A DNA stretch of 55,015 nucleotides from JBJHAX01 sp050480705. Its GTDB lineage: Bacteria > Actinomycetota > Nitriliruptoria > Nitriliruptorales > Nitriliruptoraceae. The number at the start of each line of letters is the position of its first letter. The first letter of the stretch is position 1. Where the stretch lies: NCBI GenBank assembly GCA_050480705.1, contig JBJHAX010000013.1:1-55015 (forward strand), given 5' to 3'. Shown here piece after piece: positions 8,600-17,895 of the stretch. Under the pieces are notes generated by a model. The model was not told the origin of the DNA. It saw only the letters and a list, made by a program, of their open reading frames with translations, and did not search any database. Position numbers and translations under genes: made by a program.

Positions 8600-9904
8600 T
8601 CACCGCAGTGGCACGTCGCGCCGCAGCAGGTCGTCGAGTGTCTCCCGGCGCAGCAGGGTGCGGACGTGGCCGTCACGCACGAGTACGGCAGCGGGCCGCG
8701 GCAACCGGTTGTAGTTCGATGCCATCGCCTCGGTGTAGGCGCCGGTTGCCGCGACGGCGAGCAGGTCGCCCACGCGGACGTCACCTGCGAGCGGGGCGTG
8801 TTCGCGGACGAGGTCGCCGGACTCACAGTGCTTGCCGACCACGGTGACCGGTGTCGGGGCGACGTCGCTCTCGCGGTTCGCGAGCGTGACCTCGTGCTCG
8901 GCGTCGTAGAGGGCGGGACGGATGTTGTCCGACATCCCGCCGTCGACGCTGACCCAGGTCGTCAGACCCGGCAGTTTCTTGACGGTGCCGACCTCGTAGA
9001 CCGTCACCGTCGAGGGCCCCACGATCGCGCGTCCGGGCTCGACGATGAGACGGGGTGGCGTGAGCCCGTGACTGGCGCAGCGTTGTTCGACGGCGTCGAG
9101 CACCTGAGATGCGTAGCGGGCGACCTCGATCGGATGGTCTTCGTGGGTGTAGCGGATTCCCATGCCGCCGCCCAGGTTGAGCTCACCGAGTTCGACGTCG
9201 AACGTCTCGCGCCATCGCGCGAGCAGATCGAGCGTCACTTCGGCGTTGGCGACGAACGGGTCGGCACCGAAGATCTGTGAGCCGACGTGGGCGTGGACGC
9301 CCAGAATCTCGACATGGTCGAGCTGCAGCGCCCGCCGCATCGCGTCGTCCGCCAGGCCCAGCGACAACGTGAAACCGAACTTGCTGTCGTCATGACCGGT
9401 ACGGACGTACTCGTGGGTATGCGCGTCGATGCCGGGGGTGATGCGCAGGTGACAGCGCGCGACGGTCGAGCGGTCGGCCGCGATGCGTTCGACTCGTTCG
9501 AGTTCGTCGAAGGAGTCGATGACGATGCGTCCGACGCCGGCCTCGAGGGCCCGGTCGAGTTCCGCGGCGGATTTGTTGTTGCCATGGAGGATGAGGCGCT
9601 CGGGATCGATCCCGGCGGCAAGTGCTGTGTGGAGTTCGCCTTCCGAGGCGACATCGACCAGCAGTCCCTCCTCGTCGACGATCTGGAGCACGCCGATCGT
9701 GCACCAGGCCTTCGAGGCGTAGGCCACCTCGACGCCGTTGAAGCCTTCCCGGTAGTCCCGGCAGCGCTGGCGCAGGTCCTCCTCGTCGACGACGAACAGC
9801 GGTGTGCCGTGCGTGCGTGCCAGTTCCGTCACCGGCACGCCGCCGATGACGAGCGCTCCGTCGGATGCACGCGACGCGGTCAGTGGCCAGGGTCCGGGGG
9901 CCAT
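8600..9904 (-). CDS. lysA: Diaminopimelate decarboxylase
   Basis: The last enzyme of lysine synthesis, decarboxylating meso-diaminopimelate. A 434-residue fold-type III PLP enzyme: PLP lysine K65 in VAYASKAW, glycine-rich phosphate loop GGGMGIRY, EPGRAIVG, and the active-site CESGD that completes the partner subunit's site. The ATG at 9904 shares its A with the argS stop (TGATG), which fixes the start and shows coupling to argS; the open frame upstream is antisense-like Arg-rich sequence inside argS. It lies between argS and hom, as in other actinobacteria. Confidence 0.96.
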   Translation of the reverse strand: MAPGPWPLTASRASDGALVIGGVPVTELARTHGTPLFVVDEEDLRQRCRDYREGFNGVEVAYASKAWCTIGVLQIVDEEGLLVDVASEGELHTALAAGIDPERLILHGNNKSAAELDRALEAGVGRIVIDSFDELERVERIAADRSTVARCHLRITPGIDAHTHEYVRTGHDDSKFGFTLSLGLADDAMRRALQLDHVEILGVHAHVGSQIFGADPFVANAEVTLDLLARWRETFDVELGELNLGGGMGIRYTHEDHPIEVARYASQVLDAVEQRCASHGLTPPRLIVEPGRAIVGPSTVTVYEVGTVKKLPGLTTWVSVDGGMSDNIRPALYDAEHEVTLANRESDVAPTPVTVVGKHCESGDLVREHAPLAGDVRVGDLLAVAATGAYTEAMASNYNRLPRPAAVLVRDGHVRTLLRRETLDDLLRRDVPLR

Positions 9905-11640
9905 CACATGCGCTCCGGTGCGTCGACACGCAGCAAGGCGAGGGTGTTCGCGAGCGTCTGGCGGGCGGCGACGGCGAGCCAGTAGCGGGCACGCGCCAGC
10001 GCGACGGCGTCGGGGTCGCTGCCGTCCTCCGCGCCCTCGACCAGCACACGGCACTCGGTGTAGAAGCGGTGGAAGGTTGCAGCGAGCTCCTCGGCGTAGC
10101 GCGCCAGCCGCTGTGTTGCGCGCAGCTCTGCGGCTTCGGCGACGACCAGGGGCAGCTGCGCCATCGTGACGAGCAGTTCGCGCTCGGCGGGGTGGCCGAG
10201 CTGCGCCAGGTCGGCGTCGTCGAGCGAGCCGTGATCGAACCCGCGCTCGTCGGCGGTGCGCACCAACGAGCTGATGCGCGCATGCGCGTACTGCACGTAG
10301 TACACGGGGTTCTCCATGGACTGTGCCGCGACGACGTCGAGGTCGAAGTCGACGGTCGTGTCCAGCCCCTGGCGCAGGAAGTGGTAGCGGGTCACGTCGA
10401 CACCGACTTCGTCGAGCACCTCGTCGAGGTCGATGGTCTCGCCCGCCCGCTTCGACATGCGCACCGGAGCGCCGGCGCGCAGCAGGTTCACCAGTTGGCC
10501 GATGCGGATCTCTACCCGGTCGACGGGAATTCCCAGGCATGCCGCCGCGGCCTGCAGACGCGCCACATAGCCATGGTGGTCGGCACCGAGGAGATAGAAC
10601 AACCGGTCCGCCCGTTCCCACTTGTCCCTGAGATAGGCACAGTCGGCCGCAAAATACGTTGGCCGACCGTCCGAGCGGACGAGCACGCGATCCTTGTCGT
10701 CACCGTGGTCGGTCGTGCGCAGGAACGTGGCACCGTCGGCGACGTAGGTGGCCTGCCGTGCATCCAGGTCACGAAGCGTCGCATCGATCGCCCCGCCTTC
10801 GTGGAGACGTTCGCGCTCGGAGAACCACACGTCATAGGTCACGCCCATGCGCGCGAGCACGGCTTCGATCCGGCGCCGCATGGACTCCACACCCAGGCGT
10901 CCGACCGCGTCGGCCGTTCCCGCACCGACGCGGGGATCTCCGGCCTCGGCGGCCGCGCCGTCGACTGCCGGCGCCGCCTCGGCCGTGAACAGCTCGTCGC
11001 CGTGCTCGGCACGCAGCTCGTCCGCGACCTCGGCGACGGCCGCGCCGCGGTAGTGCGCCTCGCCGAGCTGCTCGCCGCGTGCAACGAGCACGACCGACTC
11101 GCCGAACCGGCGGATCTGCTCGCCGGCGTCATTGACGTAGTACTCGCGGACGGCGCGGTGACCCGACGCCTCGACGAGCGCTGCGATGGCGTCGCCGGTC
11201 GCGGCCCAGCGGCCCGCTCCGACGTGCAGCGGACCGGTGGGATTCGCCGAGACGAACTCGACGTTGACCGTCTCTTGTTCGTCGTCGGGAAGCTGACGGC
11301 GCCCGAACATGGGGCCGTGCTCCACGATGCGTCGCACCAGTTGCTCGTGGTAGTCGGCAGCGAGCCGCACGTTGACGAACCCCGGGCCGGCGACCGTGAC
11401 CTCCGCCACGACCGACGGGGCGTCGAAGGCGGCGATGATCTCCTCAGCGAGCTCACGGGGCGGACGTCCCACGGGCTTGGCCAGTCGCAGCGCGAGACTG
11501 CTCGCCCAGTCACCGTGTTCGGGCCGCGCAGGGCGTTCGAGATCCGGTTCGGCCGCCGGCAGGCCCAGCCGTTCGAGCGCCGCTCGCAGGCCGGCGTCGA
11601 TGTCGGCCAGCGCCGGGTCGTGCAGGTCGGGTCGCACCAT
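9904..11640 (-). CDS. argS: Arginyl-tRNA synthetase
   Basis: A class I synthetase charging tRNA-Arg. The 578-residue protein starts MVRPDLHDPALADIDAGL; the in-frame upstream sequence lacks family features. The N-terminal Add-1 domain is followed by the catalytic domain with FVSANPTGPLHVGAGRWAA, where the HIGH motif reads HVGA; as recalled, actinobacterial ArgS proteins also lack the last His here. The KMSKS region is RMSKRAG, and the C-terminus is a DALR anticodon-binding domain. It is the first gene of the argS-lysA pair, and a tRNA-Arg gene lies 227 bases away on the other strand. Confidence 0.96.
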   Translation of the reverse strand: MVRPDLHDPALADIDAGLRAALERLGLPAAEPDLERPARPEHGDWASSLALRLAKPVGRPPRELAEEIIAAFDAPSVVAEVTVAGPGFVNVRLAADYHEQLVRRIVEHGPMFGRRQLPDDEQETVNVEFVSANPTGPLHVGAGRWAATGDAIAALVEASGHRAVREYYVNDAGEQIRRFGESVVLVARGEQLGEAHYRGAAVAEVADELRAEHGDELFTAEAAPAVDGAAAEAGDPRVGAGTADAVGRLGVESMRRRIEAVLARMGVTYDVWFSERERLHEGGAIDATLRDLDARQATYVADGATFLRTTDHGDDKDRVLVRSDGRPTYFAADCAYLRDKWERADRLFYLLGADHHGYVARLQAAAACLGIPVDRVEIRIGQLVNLLRAGAPVRMSKRAGETIDLDEVLDEVGVDVTRYHFLRQGLDTTVDFDLDVVAAQSMENPVYYVQYAHARISSLVRTADERGFDHGSLDDADLAQLGHPAERELLVTMAQLPLVVAEAAELRATQRLARYAEELAATFHRFYTECRVLVEGAEDGSDPDAVALARARYWLAVAARQTLANTLALLRVDAPERM

Positions 11641-11867
11641 CTTCGGTCCAGGATCGTAAGGAGAGCGTGCGCCGTGCAGCCGACGTTCCAGCGGGAGCAC
11701 CGACGACGTCGACAAGGTCCACGGCGCCGGGGCGTGCCGGGCGAGAGGCCAGGGCGAGCGGCGCGGCACGGGCAGCGTAACCGGACCTCGTCGCACGGTG
11801 GCGCGGCCGGGGTCGCCCGAATGCCGCGTGGTACCGTGCCGGATCGCACCAGATCGGTGCCCGTCCC

Positions 11868-11939
11868 GCCCCCGTAGCTCAGTGGATAGAGCACTGGCCT
11901 CCGGAGCCAGATGCGTAGGTTCGATTCCTACCGGGGGTA
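11868..11939 (+). tRNA. tRNA-Arg, anticodon CCG
   Basis: A complete cloverleaf of 72 bases. The acceptor stem is GCCCCCG with CGGGGGT (one G-U pair), the D arm GCTC ... GAGC, the anticodon stem CTGGC/GCCAG with loop CTCCGGA, giving anticodon CCG for codon CGG, and the T arm GTAGG-TTCGATT-CCTAC. The discriminator base is A and the 3' CCA is not encoded (the bases that follow are CGG), so it must be added after transcription. It stands alone between the divergent argS and the transsulfuration genes. Confidence 0.97.
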
Positions 11940-12008
11940 CGGCCGCCAGGTCACGACCCACCGCGGGTCGGGATGCGCGACCCGCAACCCGACACTCCGA
12001 GGCATGCG

Positions 12009-13484
12009 ATGACCGTGTCGTTCGACGAGTTCGACCGCTCCGCGTTCGAGATGACGCCGGGAGCGAGGCACGACGCTCGCGAAGGTCCGCGCGTCCATCA
12101 CGACGAGCGCGGGCGGGAAGTCGCGCCCGACATCGTGGCGCTCATGGGCGACACCCCGCTCGTAGCTCTCGACCGCCTGTCGGCAGACGTCCCGCCGACC
12201 CTGCTCGCCAAACTCGAGATGCTCAACCCGGGCGGCAGCGTCAAGGACCGGATCGGCGCGGCGATGATCGAGGCCGCCGAAGCGGCGGGCCTGCTCGCCC
12301 CGGGAGGCACGATCGTCGAACCGACGTCGGGCAACACCGGGGTCGGCTTGGCGATCGTCGCGGCCCGCAAGGGCTACCGGTGCACGTTCGTCGTGCCCGA
12401 CAAGGTCAGTGAAGACAAGATCGCGCTCATGCGCGCCTATGGCGCCGACGTCGTGGTATGTCCCACCGCGGTCGAACCCGAGGACCCGCGTTCCTACTAC
12501 TCGGTGTCCGACCAGCTCGCAGCGCGACCGGGTGCGTTCAAACCCAACCAGTACTTCAACCAGGCCAACCCCTTCGCGCACAGCCTGTCGACCGGTCCCG
12601 AACTGCTGCGCCAGACCGCCGGGCAGCTCGACGCGTTCGTGTGTGGTGTGGGAACCGGCGGCACCGCAACCGGTGTCGGCAACTATCTCAAGGAGCACCT
12701 TCCGGATCTCGTCGTCGTGGGCGCCGACCCGGAAGGTTCGCTGTACTCGGGCGACGAGGTCCATCCCTACCTCGTCGAAGGCATCGGCGAGGATTTCTGG
12801 CCACCGACGTTCGACCGTCAGGTCGTCGACGTCTGGGAGCGGGTGTCCGACGCCGAATCGTTCGCGATGGCGCGCAGATGCACCCGCGAGGAGGGGATCC
12901 TCGTCGGCGGGTCGGCGGGAACCGCGCTGGTCGCCGCGCGCCGCTACGCCGCCCGGCAGGACGAGAACGCCACGATCGTGGTGCTGCTTCCCGACTCCGG
13001 CCGCGGGTACCTCTCCAAGCTCTATGACGCGACCTGGATGACCGAGCACGGCTTCGTCGACCACGCGACGGCCGCGGGCACGGTCGCCGACGTCCTGCAC
13101 GCCAAGGGCGCGACACTGCCGGCGCTGGTCCATCTGCACCCCGACGAACGCGTCGCACAGGCCATCGAACTCCTCAAGGAGTTCAGCGTGTCCCAGATGC
13201 CGGTGTTCAGGGAAGGGGTGCACGATGACGCGTCCGCGACCGACGTCGTCGGCTCGGTACGCGAGAACGCGTTGCTCGACGCGGCGCTGCGTGACCCGGC
13301 CGCGATGCAACGGCCCATCGGCGACGTCCTGCAGCCCCCGCTGCCCGCGGTCGACGTCGGCGACGCGCTCGACAAAGTCCTGGCCGAACTGTCGGCGGGA
13401 GCGCCTGCCGTGCTCGTCTTCGACGGCGCCCGTGCGTCCGGCGTCGTGACACGTGCCGACGTCCTGTCGTACATGGCAGGCTGA
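12009..13484 (+). CDS. cbs: Cystathionine beta-synthase with CBS-domain pair
   Basis: Condenses serine and homocysteine to cystathionine, the first step of transsulfuration. The 491-residue protein has a fold-type II PLP domain (about residues 38-345) with PLP lysine K79 in NPGGSVKDRIG, PTSGNTGVGLA and GVGTGGTATGVG, then a C-terminal Bateman module of two CBS motifs (about 375-490). No haem-binding N-terminal domain is present. The ATG at 12009 is chosen because GAGG lies six bases upstream; an ATG 36 bases earlier is possible. The next gene is the partner Cys/Met PLP enzyme, 53 bases downstream. A cysteine synthase is less likely because of the CBS domains. Confidence 0.93.
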   Translation: MTVSFDEFDRSAFEMTPGARHDAREGPRVHHDERGREVAPDIVALMGDTPLVALDRLSADVPPTLLAKLEMLNPGGSVKDRIGAAMIEAAEAAGLLAPGGTIVEPTSGNTGVGLAIVAARKGYRCTFVVPDKVSEDKIALMRAYGADVVVCPTAVEPEDPRSYYSVSDQLAARPGAFKPNQYFNQANPFAHSLSTGPELLRQTAGQLDAFVCGVGTGGTATGVGNYLKEHLPDLVVVGADPEGSLYSGDEVHPYLVEGIGEDFWPPTFDRQVVDVWERVSDAESFAMARRCTREEGILVGGSAGTALVAARRYAARQDENATIVVLLPDSGRGYLSKLYDATWMTEHGFVDHATAAGTVADVLHAKGATLPALVHLHPDERVAQAIELLKEFSVSQMPVFREGVHDDASATDVVGSVRENALLDAALRDPAAMQRPIGDVLQPPLPAVDVGDALDKVLAELSAGAPAVLVFDGARASGVVTRADVLSYMAG

Positions 13485-13537
13485 ACCAGGCAGGCTGCAC
13501 GCGACCGGCGCCGCGACGACACGACGAGGAGTACCCG

Positions 13538-14662
13538 ATGCGCTTCTCCACCCGTGCCATCCACGTCGGCCAGGAGCCGGATCCCCAGACGGGCGCGGTG
13601 ACGGTGCCCATCTACCAGACGTCGACGTTCGCCCAGCCGCGCGTGGGCGAGCACCTCGGCTACGACTACGCGCGGACCGGCAACCCGACGCGAACGGCGC
13701 TGGAGACCTGCCTCGCTTCGCTCGAGGGAACGGACGCCGCGGTGTGCTTCGCCTCCGGTCTCGCGGCAGAAGACGCGGTTCTGCGGCTGCTGTCACCGGG
13801 TGACCGGGTGCTGCTCGCCAATGACGTGTACGGGGGTACGTGGCGGCTCATCGCCGAGGTGCACCAGCGCTTCGGCATCGGCGTGGACACCGCACCGCTC
13901 GGTGACCTCGACGCGGTCGAGGCCGCGATGGGGCCGTCGACACGCATGGTGTGGGCCGAGTCTCCGTCGAATCCCCGGCTCGATGTGCTCGACCTCGCCG
14001 CGCTGGCCGACCTCGCACATGGGCACGGCGCGTTGCTGGTGGCCGACAACACCTTCGCGACGCCGTACCTGCAGCAACCGGCGACGCTGGGCGCCGACAT
14101 CGTGGTGCACTCGACGACCAAGTACCTCGGCGGGCATTCGGACGTCGTCGGCGGTGCCGCGTGCACGGACGCCGCCACCGCACGCCACCTCGCGTTCCTG
14201 CAGAACGCTGCGGGTGCCGTGCCCGGACCTTTCGACGTTTGGCTGACGCTTCGCGGCGTGAAGACGCTCGCCGTGCGGATGGACCGCCACTGCGCGAACG
14301 CGGCCGCCATCGCCACGTTCCTCGACGAGCATCCGGCGGTCGCCGAGGTCCGCTATCCCGGGCTCGCCGACCACCCCGACCACGAGCTCGCCTCCCGGCA
14401 GATGCGCGACTTCGGGGGCATGGTCTCGTTCCGGGCGCGGGGGGGCCGTGAGGCGGCCATCCGGATCGCAGAGGCGACCGAGGTGTTCTTCCTCGCCGAA
14501 TCGCTTGGCGGGGTGGAGAGCCTGATCGAGCATCCCGGGGTGATGACGCATGCGTCGGTCGCGGGCACCGCGCTCGAGGTGCCCGACGACCTGCTGCGGC
14601 TCTCGGTGGGGATCGAGGCGGTGGAGGACCTCATCGAGGATCTCGACCGGGCATTGGGATGA
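13538..14662 (+). CDS. metB: Cystathionine gamma-synthase / gamma-lyase family PLP enzyme
   Basis: A 374-residue Cys/Met-metabolism PLP enzyme. Seen: N-terminus FSTRAIHVGQEPDPQTGAV, YARTGNPTR (tyrosine and arginine contacting PLP phosphate of the neighbouring subunit), and the Schiff-base lysine K195 in HSTTKYLGGHSDVVGG. Start ATG at 13538 with GAGGAG seven bases upstream. Its place directly after cystathionine beta-synthase suggests gamma-lyase activity (cystathionine to cysteine), although homologues at this position are often named metB (synthase); the two reactions cannot be told apart from sequence here. Its stop overlaps the next start as ATGA. Confidence 0.92.
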   Translation: MRFSTRAIHVGQEPDPQTGAVTVPIYQTSTFAQPRVGEHLGYDYARTGNPTRTALETCLASLEGTDAAVCFASGLAAEDAVLRLLSPGDRVLLANDVYGGTWRLIAEVHQRFGIGVDTAPLGDLDAVEAAMGPSTRMVWAESPSNPRLDVLDLAALADLAHGHGALLVADNTFATPYLQQPATLGADIVVHSTTKYLGGHSDVVGGAACTDAATARHLAFLQNAAGAVPGPFDVWLTLRGVKTLAVRMDRHCANAAAIATFLDEHPAVAEVRYPGLADHPDHELASRQMRDFGGMVSFRARGGREAAIRIAEATEVFFLAESLGGVESLIEHPGVMTHASVAGTALEVPDDLLRLSVGIEAVEDLIEDLDRALG

Positions 14663-16698
14663 CGCGCATGCGGGGCCTGCGGCGGGCGCTCGCCCCGGCC
14701 CTGCTGATCGGACTCCTGCTCTCGGGATGCGGCGGCATCGTGCGCCTCGAACTGCCGGCGGTCGACGTCGAACTCCAGGACCCTCCGACGCCGGGCGGCG
14801 CTTCGGTGGTCGTCGACGCGCACGGTGGGGCGCTGGCGGTGCTCCGTCAGGATCTGCGCGAACCGGTCTCGCTGAATGCGGTGCCACGCCACGTCGTCGA
14901 CGCGTTCCTCATCGCCGAGGACCGCCGCTTCTTCCATCACCGTGGCGTCGATCTGCGGTCACTGACGCGCGCAGCCCTGATCAACCTCGCCGCGGACGAG
15001 TACGAGCAGGGCGGCTCGACGATCACCCAGCAACTCGTCAAGACCCTCTATCTGCCCGACGCAGCCCGCACGCCCGAAACGAAGCTGCGCGAGATCCTGC
15101 TCGCACGACAACTCGAGGAACGATGGTCGAAAGCCAGGATCCTCGAGGAGTACCTCAACACCATCTACTTCGGGCAGGGCGCCTACGGTGTCGAGGCTGC
15201 GGCACACAGCTACTTCCGCTCGACGGTGAGCGAGCTCGAACTCCACGAAGCTGCGTTGCTGGCAGCCATCGTGCGTGCTCCCGAAGCCTTCGCACCCGCG
15301 CGCGCACCGGATGCCGCACGCACGCGCCGCGACGACGTGCTGTGGCGCATGGGCGAAGCCGGCCTGATAACCGTTGAGGAACGCCGTGCGGCCACGGCAC
15401 GCCCGATCGTCGTGATGCCGCCACCACGTCGTCCCGCGACGCGTGAGCCCCACGTGGTCGACGCCGTGCTGCGCACGCTGCTCGCCGATCCGCGCCTGGG
15501 AGCCACCCGGGAGGAACGCGCGAACGCCCTCTACCGAGGCGGGTTGACGATCCACGCGACCGTTGATCCCGACCTCCAGCAGGTTGCTCGCGAGGTGCTG
15601 GCCACACACCTCGGCAACGAATCGGACCCTGACGCGGCGATCGTGGTCGTCGACCCCCACTCAGGTCACGTCGTCGCGATGGCCGGTACGCGTTCCTACG
15701 ACGATCTGCAGTTCGACCTCGCGACACAGGCCCGGCGCCAACCCGGGTCGACGTTCAAGGTCTTCGTGCTGGCCGCCGCCGTCGCCGGCGGGGTGGGGCC
15801 CGCCGACCTCTTCGACGGATCCCAGGGAGACATCTCGACGCCCTGGGGCATCTGGGAAGACGTGCGCAACTACGACCGGCGCTCCTACCCGGCGGTCACG
15901 CTCGAGGACGCGACGCACCGGTCGATCAACACTGCATACGCGCGACTTGGCCTGGGCCTGGGACTCGAGCGGGTAACGGCGATGGCGCGCGCGATGGGCA
16001 TCACCTCGCCGGTCCCGCCCGATGATCCGCAGATCACCATCGGCGGCGGATCGTTGTCGGTCACGCCGGTGGAGATGGCCGGCGCGATCGCCACGCTGGC
16101 TACGGAGGGTGTCCACCATCCGACGACGGTGGTCGCCCGCGTCGAGGACGCCGCGGGACGATCTCTGCTGGAGCCCTCGACCGGCGTCGCGGCGATGACA
16201 CCGGCGACCGCGTGGACGACCCTGTCGATCCTGACCGGGGTCGTGGAGGGTGGAACCGGTTCGCGCGCGGCAATCGACGGCTGGGACGTGGCCGGCAAGA
16301 CCGGGACGACGTCGGATCATGCCGACGCGTGGTTCGTCGGTACGACGCCTGCGCTCGCCGCTGCCGTCTGGGTCGGCCATGCCGAGGGTCGGGTGCCGTT
16401 GCACGACGTCCGGGGCGTGCGCCGAGTGACAGGGGGCAGCATTCCTGCAGCGATCTTCGCCGACCTGCTCGAGCGGGCACTCGATGCGCACCCGCCGCAA
16501 CGGTTCGCGTGGCCGGACGGCGGGGTCGAACTGGCGCGACCCGGCGACGCCGTGGACGCCGGACCCCCCAGCGACGTCCCGGCCGACCACGAGGACGCCG
16601 GGACCGGCGACGACGACACCGGGACCGGAAACGACGACGAACTCGGGAGCGGATGGACGCCTCTTGGTGATGGCGAAGGTGACGAGAACGCGGGTTAG
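14659..16698 (+). CDS. Class A penicillin-binding protein with lipoprotein-type signal
   Basis: A 679-residue bifunctional peptidoglycan synthase acting outside the membrane. The glycosyltransferase domain (about 60-230) has the catalytic Glu in AEDRRFFHHRG (E87) and QGGSTITQQLVK. The transpeptidase domain has the SxxK nucleophile S364-T-F-K367, the SxN motif S422-I-N424 and the KTG triad K547-T-G. The C-terminus (about 600-679) is acidic and repetitive (GTGDDDTGTGNDD). Unusually, instead of a long transmembrane anchor the N-terminus looks like a lipoprotein signal: RMRGLRRALAP, a short hydrophobic core, then LLSGC with C24. The start overlaps the preceding gene as ATGA. Confidence 0.93.
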   Translation: MTRMRGLRRALAPALLIGLLLSGCGGIVRLELPAVDVELQDPPTPGGASVVVDAHGGALAVLRQDLREPVSLNAVPRHVVDAFLIAEDRRFFHHRGVDLRSLTRAALINLAADEYEQGGSTITQQLVKTLYLPDAARTPETKLREILLARQLEERWSKARILEEYLNTIYFGQGAYGVEAAAHSYFRSTVSELELHEAALLAAIVRAPEAFAPARAPDAARTRRDDVLWRMGEAGLITVEERRAATARPIVVMPPPRRPATREPHVVDAVLRTLLADPRLGATREERANALYRGGLTIHATVDPDLQQVAREVLATHLGNESDPDAAIVVVDPHSGHVVAMAGTRSYDDLQFDLATQARRQPGSTFKVFVLAAAVAGGVGPADLFDGSQGDISTPWGIWEDVRNYDRRSYPAVTLEDATHRSINTAYARLGLGLGLERVTAMARAMGITSPVPPDDPQITIGGGSLSVTPVEMAGAIATLATEGVHHPTTVVARVEDAAGRSLLEPSTGVAAMTPATAWTTLSILTGVVEGGTGSRAAIDGWDVAGKTGTTSDHADAWFVGTTPALAAAVWVGHAEGRVPLHDVRGVRRVTGGSIPAAIFADLLERALDAHPPQRFAWPDGGVELARPGDAVDAGPPSDVPADHEDAGTGDDDTGTGNDDELGSGWTPLGDGEGDENAG

Positions 16699-16739
16699 CC
16701 TTCCCTCGCGCCGGTGTGGGCCGGCCGGGGAGCCGACGC

Positions 16740-17702
16740 GTGCACGCAGTGTTGGTCGTCAACCCTCAAGCCACCGCGACGACCGTCGGGCTCGCAAAGC
16801 GGGTCGCCTCGGTGCTCGCCGACGCGGTCGACGGTCTCGACAGCCACCTCACGAAGCGACCGGGGCACGCGACCGAACTCGCTCGCGCCGCCAGGGACTC
16901 AGGCGCGGACTTGGTGGTGGCGTTCGGTGGCGACGGGACGGCCAACGAGGTGCTGCAGGCGCTGGCACACGGGCCGGTGCCGTTCGCGGTGGTGCCGGGA
17001 GGTGGCGCGAATGTGTTCGCGCGTTCGCTCGGCCTGCCCAACGACGCGCTCGCTGCGGCACGCGTGATCGCGGACGCGGCCGCCCGCAACGCCACGCAGA
17101 CGATCACGCTCGGATGCGTGGACGGCCGATGGTTCGGCTGCAACGCAGGATTCGGGTTCGACGCCGCCGTGGTGCGCCACGTGGAGCGCCACCAACGGTT
17201 GAAACGCTCGATGGGCCAGCTCGCCTTCGTGTGGTCGTCGATCCGCGAATGGACGACCCGGCGTCGCGGCCGGCGCCCCGCACAGGTGTTCGTCGACCTG
17301 CCGGACGGCCGTGCCATCGGTCCGGTCGCGATCTCGCTGGTCGCCAACGGCGTGCCGTACACGTTTCTCGGACGTCGCGCGGTGCGGGCGCATCCGGACG
17401 CGTCATTCGATGCCGGCCTCGATCTGCTGACGGTCGACGCCACCTCGACGATGCGACTGCTGCGAATCGTGCGGCGCGCGATGGTGGATGGGAGCCATCT
17501 GGAGTTCGGGGAAGTCACGTATCTGCGTGATCTGACGACGTTCACGCTGCGATCGGCCGTGCCGCTGCCCTTGATGGTCGACGGCGACTACGTCGCCGAA
17601 CGACGTCGCGTCACGTTCACCGCCGAACGACAGGCGTTGCGCGTCTTCGCGGGTGGAGCGAGCGCCCAGCGCACGAAGGAGCGGCGGCCAGGGGCGTCCT
17701 GA
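16740..17702 (+). CDS. Diacylglycerol/sphingosine kinase-like lipid kinase
   Basis: A 320-residue protein of the DAGK catalytic (YegS/DgkB) family, which phosphorylates a lipid alcohol at the inner membrane face. Seen: VLVVNPQA at the N-terminus, the nucleotide-binding VVAFGGDGTANEVL (GGDGT near 65-69), the VPGGGANVFARSLGLP loop, and the C-terminal half with LMVDGDYV. Start GTG at 16740 is preferred because GGGGAG lies about seven bases upstream; another in-frame GTG 24 bases earlier has no better site. The substrate is unknown; diacylglycerol, undecaprenol or a phosphatidylinositol precursor are possible. It is followed by the whiB1 promoter region. Confidence 0.88.
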   Translation: MHAVLVVNPQATATTVGLAKRVASVLADAVDGLDSHLTKRPGHATELARAARDSGADLVVAFGGDGTANEVLQALAHGPVPFAVVPGGGANVFARSLGLPNDALAAARVIADAAARNATQTITLGCVDGRWFGCNAGFGFDAAVVRHVERHQRLKRSMGQLAFVWSSIREWTTRRRGRRPAQVFVDLPDGRAIGPVAISLVANGVPYTFLGRRAVRAHPDASFDAGLDLLTVDATSTMRLLRIVRRAMVDGSHLEFGEVTYLRDLTTFTLRSAVPLPLMVDGDYVAERRRVTFTAERQALRVFAGGASAQRTKERRPGAS

Positions 17703-17712
17703 CGTCGAACCC

Positions 17713-17740
17713 TTGACAGCATCGACTGGGACGTTACGGT
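17713..17740 (+). promoter_or_regulatory. Candidate promoter of the WhiB1-type gene
   Basis: TTGACA at 17713-17718 is followed after 16 bases by TACGGT at 17735-17740, which fits the actinobacterial TAnnnT -10 pattern. The predicted start of transcription is about 150 bases before the whiB1 ATG, leaving a long 5' leader. The leader contains TCAC-AAGC-GTGA near 17763-17774, a short inverted repeat of unknown meaning. Confidence 0.55.
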
Positions 17741-17895
17741 CGCCAAGTTAGAGAAATTGTTCACAAGCGTGACGGCGCCTCTCAGCGACGACACGACCTC
17801 GCAGATTCACATCCGCACAACGTTGACGGCGTTCGGCTGTGCCCGCTCCAGAGTCTGAGCGCGGACGCAGCCCTTCGCGAACTGGAGACCGCACC

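Noticed and set aside
11230..11270. HIGH motif of ArgS reads HVGA
   Set aside because: Loss of the final His seems to be a normal trait of actinobacterial ArgS proteins as recalled, and the rest of the enzyme is intact.
11653..11877. Possible small plus-strand gene after an AAGGAGA site between argS and the tRNA gene
   Set aside because: The product would be almost entirely Arg, Gly and Pro, and the frame ends inside the tRNA, so it is not believable as a protein.
11868..11942. tRNA without encoded CCA as a sign of a pseudogene
   Set aside because: Many bacterial tRNA genes lack encoded CCA; every stem pairs correctly.
11928..13796. Long minus-strand frame opposite cystathionine beta-synthase
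   Set aside because: Arg/Gly-rich with no family features; a shadow of the real gene.
17760..17778. Possible CRP-type operator in the whiB1 leader
   Set aside because: The half-sites TCAC and GTGA are in the wrong order and only four bases apart, unlike TGTGA-N6-TCACA.
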